DNA of 64,000 nucleotides from Acidovorax sp. GW101-3H11 (lineage in GTDB: Bacteria > Pseudomonadota > Gammaproteobacteria > Burkholderiales > Burkholderiaceae_C), in NCBI RefSeq assembly GCF_001633105.1, contig NZ_LUKZ01000035.1:55685-119684 (forward strand), read 5' to 3'. The position numbers and the translations under genes were made by a program. The notes below the pieces were generated by a model that was not told the DNA's origin, searched no databases, and saw only the letters and a list, made by a program, of their open reading frames with translations. Position 1 is the first letter of the stretch. Every line of letters starts with the position of its first letter. Positions 63,105-64,000 of this stretch are shown here, one piece after another.

Positions 63105-63770
63105 ATTTGCTTCGAGCGCATAGCCTAGCCCGCGCAGGGTGGTGATGCGCACGCCGCTGCCGTCCAGCCGCTTGCGCAGGCGGTGTACGAACACCTCCAC
63201 GGCTTCGGGGTGCACGTCCTCGTCGTCAGAGAACACGCGGTCCAGGATCTGCTGCTTGGAAAACGGCTCGCCGCTGCGCTGCACCAGCACGCGCAGCACG
63301 GCATGCTCGCGCGGCGACAGGGCCAGGGGCTCGCCATGCAGCGTGAACTGCTTGCGCGGGTTGTCGTACACCAGCGCGCCACAGGCCAGACGCGGGTGCT
63401 CGTTGCCACGCGCGCGGCGCACCAGGGCATGCAGGCGGGCCTCCAGCTCGGCCAGCTCGAAAGGCTTGGCCAGAAAGTCGTCAGCCCCGGCGTTGAGCGA
63501 GCGCACGCGCTCGTCCAGCGAATCGCGGGCCGTGAGGATCAGCGCGGGCAGCCGCTGGTCGCGGTCGCGCAGGCGCTGCAGCACGGCCTGGCCGTCCAGT
63601 CCGGGCAACCCCAGGTCCAGCACCAGCGCGTCGTAGTTGTCGTGCTGCTGCAGGGCTCGGTCAGCAAGGCGCCCGTCGTTCACCCATTCCACCTGGATGC
63701 CCGCATGCTCCAGCGCGCGGCTGAGCCAGGTGCCCAGGTTGTGGTCGTCTTCGGCCAGGAGGATGCGCAT
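63087..63770 (-). CDS. OmpR-family response regulator, second TctD-like copy
   Basis: The 227-residue regulator has a receiver domain with D8-D9, phosphoacceptor Asp52 (LDLGLPG) and Lys102 (LAKPF), then a winged helix ending RITTLRGLGYALEAND. It controls, with the kinase downstream, presumably the Bug-type gene of the same unit. The last three residues and the stop come from an intergenic repeat, and 132 bases separate it from the kinase gene. In the tctDE copy near 3.4 kb the same two genes overlap. Confidence 0.92.
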   Translation of the reverse strand: MRILLAEDDHNLGTWLSRALEHAGIQVEWVNDGRLADRALQQHDNYDALVLDLGLPGLDGQAVLQRLRDRDQRLPALILTARDSLDERVRSLNAGADDFLAKPFELAELEARLHALVRRARGNEHPRLACGALVYDNPRKQFTLHGEPLALSPREHAVLRVLVQRSGEPFSKQQILDRVFSDDEDVHPEAVEVFVHRLRKRLDGSGVRITTLRGLGYALEANDVAPP

Positions 63771-63873
63771 GGGGGGATGCTACTGCGGTGCTTGTTTCGG
63801 CTTTTGCTGCGCTTGCTTATGGCGTGCGACTACGATGCGCAGGACAAAAGAGGGAGAGCAACTGTGTTTGAAG

Positions 63874-63999
63874 TCAAGCCTTTCTCAAGCACCGGCAGGC
63901 CTGTGGATAACCAGCCTGCCACGGCTTGCCCGAGCGGATCACCGCGTTGATGATCGTCAGCAGCTTGTGCATGCATGCGGTCAGCGCCACCTTCTTGGG
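63874..63999 (-). CDS. IS110-family transposase, C-terminal end only
   Basis: The reverse frame from the right edge reads PKKVALTACMHKLLTIINAV then IRSGKPWQ, the conserved C-terminal block of IS110-type transposases, and stops at 63874-63876 after 41 residues. The last dozen residues (YPQACRCLRKA) are not typical and may be read from flanking DNA. Whether the element is intact lies beyond the window. Confidence 0.75.
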   Translation of the reverse strand, partial: PKKVALTACMHKLLTIINAVIRSGKPWQAGYPQACRCLRKA

Positions 64000-64000
64000 T

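Overview
The window looks like chromosomal DNA of a GC-rich betaproteobacterium of the Comamonadaceae, close to Acidovorax. That placement is inferred from gene content: Tct/Bug uptake systems, several branched-chain-amino-acid-type (HAAT) ABC transporters, a PHB depolymerase with the order of motifs seen in Acidovorax/Delftia enzymes, and small TAGCTAT-type palindromes scattered between genes. No rRNA, tRNA or CRISPR array was found.

Layout. 1-640: N-terminal end of a tyrosine recombinase and two intrinsic terminators, probably the edge of an integrated element. 0.8-7.5 kb: hslR and a complete tctD-tctE / tctC-tctB-tctA tricarboxylate regulation and uptake locus. 7.6-8.4 kb: a DUF2325 gene behind a Fur-like palindrome. 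8.5-21.5 kb: a locus for using external polyhydroxybutyrate. It has a sigma-54 activator, its probable enhancer sites and a -24/-12 promoter, two solute-binding proteins, a secreted PHB depolymerase, LivG/F/H/M-type transporter subunits, a 3HB-oligomer hydrolase lipoprotein and an alpha/beta hydrolase. 22.5-27.2 kb: an overlapping operon of lipocalin, FAD oxidoreductase, DUF2256, CRY-DASH and an iron-sulfur photolyase, behind a striking double palindrome. 27.4-29.8 kb: decay, with an SDR gene cut by TGA, map, and head-to-head fragments of a ParD-like gene and a livM gene. 29.8-36.9 kb: LysR/methyltransferase pair, lipoproteins, a carotenoid-oxygenase-family protein and two hydrolases. 37.2-39.9 kb: Old Yellow Enzyme, GlxA/FtrA-type regulator and ABM monooxygenase with a 12-bp perfect inverted operator. 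39.9-41.1 kb: insertion-sequence remnants carrying a 166-bp near-palindromic MITE. 41.3-53.7 kb: an AraC regulator and a ten-gene run. Its first five genes match hmfABCDE (2-furoyl-CoA pathway) in family and order, and the next five encode a full HAAT transporter. 53.8-63.8 kb: Lon-like protease, hemH, HAD phosphatase, DUF2189, DUF2788, nucleotidyltransferase, and a second TctDE-like pair with a lone Bug binding protein. The right edge enters an IS110-type transposase.

How it works together. The window is dominated by scavenging of organic acids, with a transporter beside the enzymes or regulators for the same substrate in each case. The PHB locus would depolymerise polymer outside the cell, cut oligomers at the surface, import the products and adjust expression through sigma-54. 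The hmf-like locus would import an aromatic or furan acid, activate it to a CoA thioester, hydroxylate it with a molybdenum enzyme and hydrolyse the product toward 2-oxoglutarate. Substrate assignments for both ABC transporters are inferences from context.
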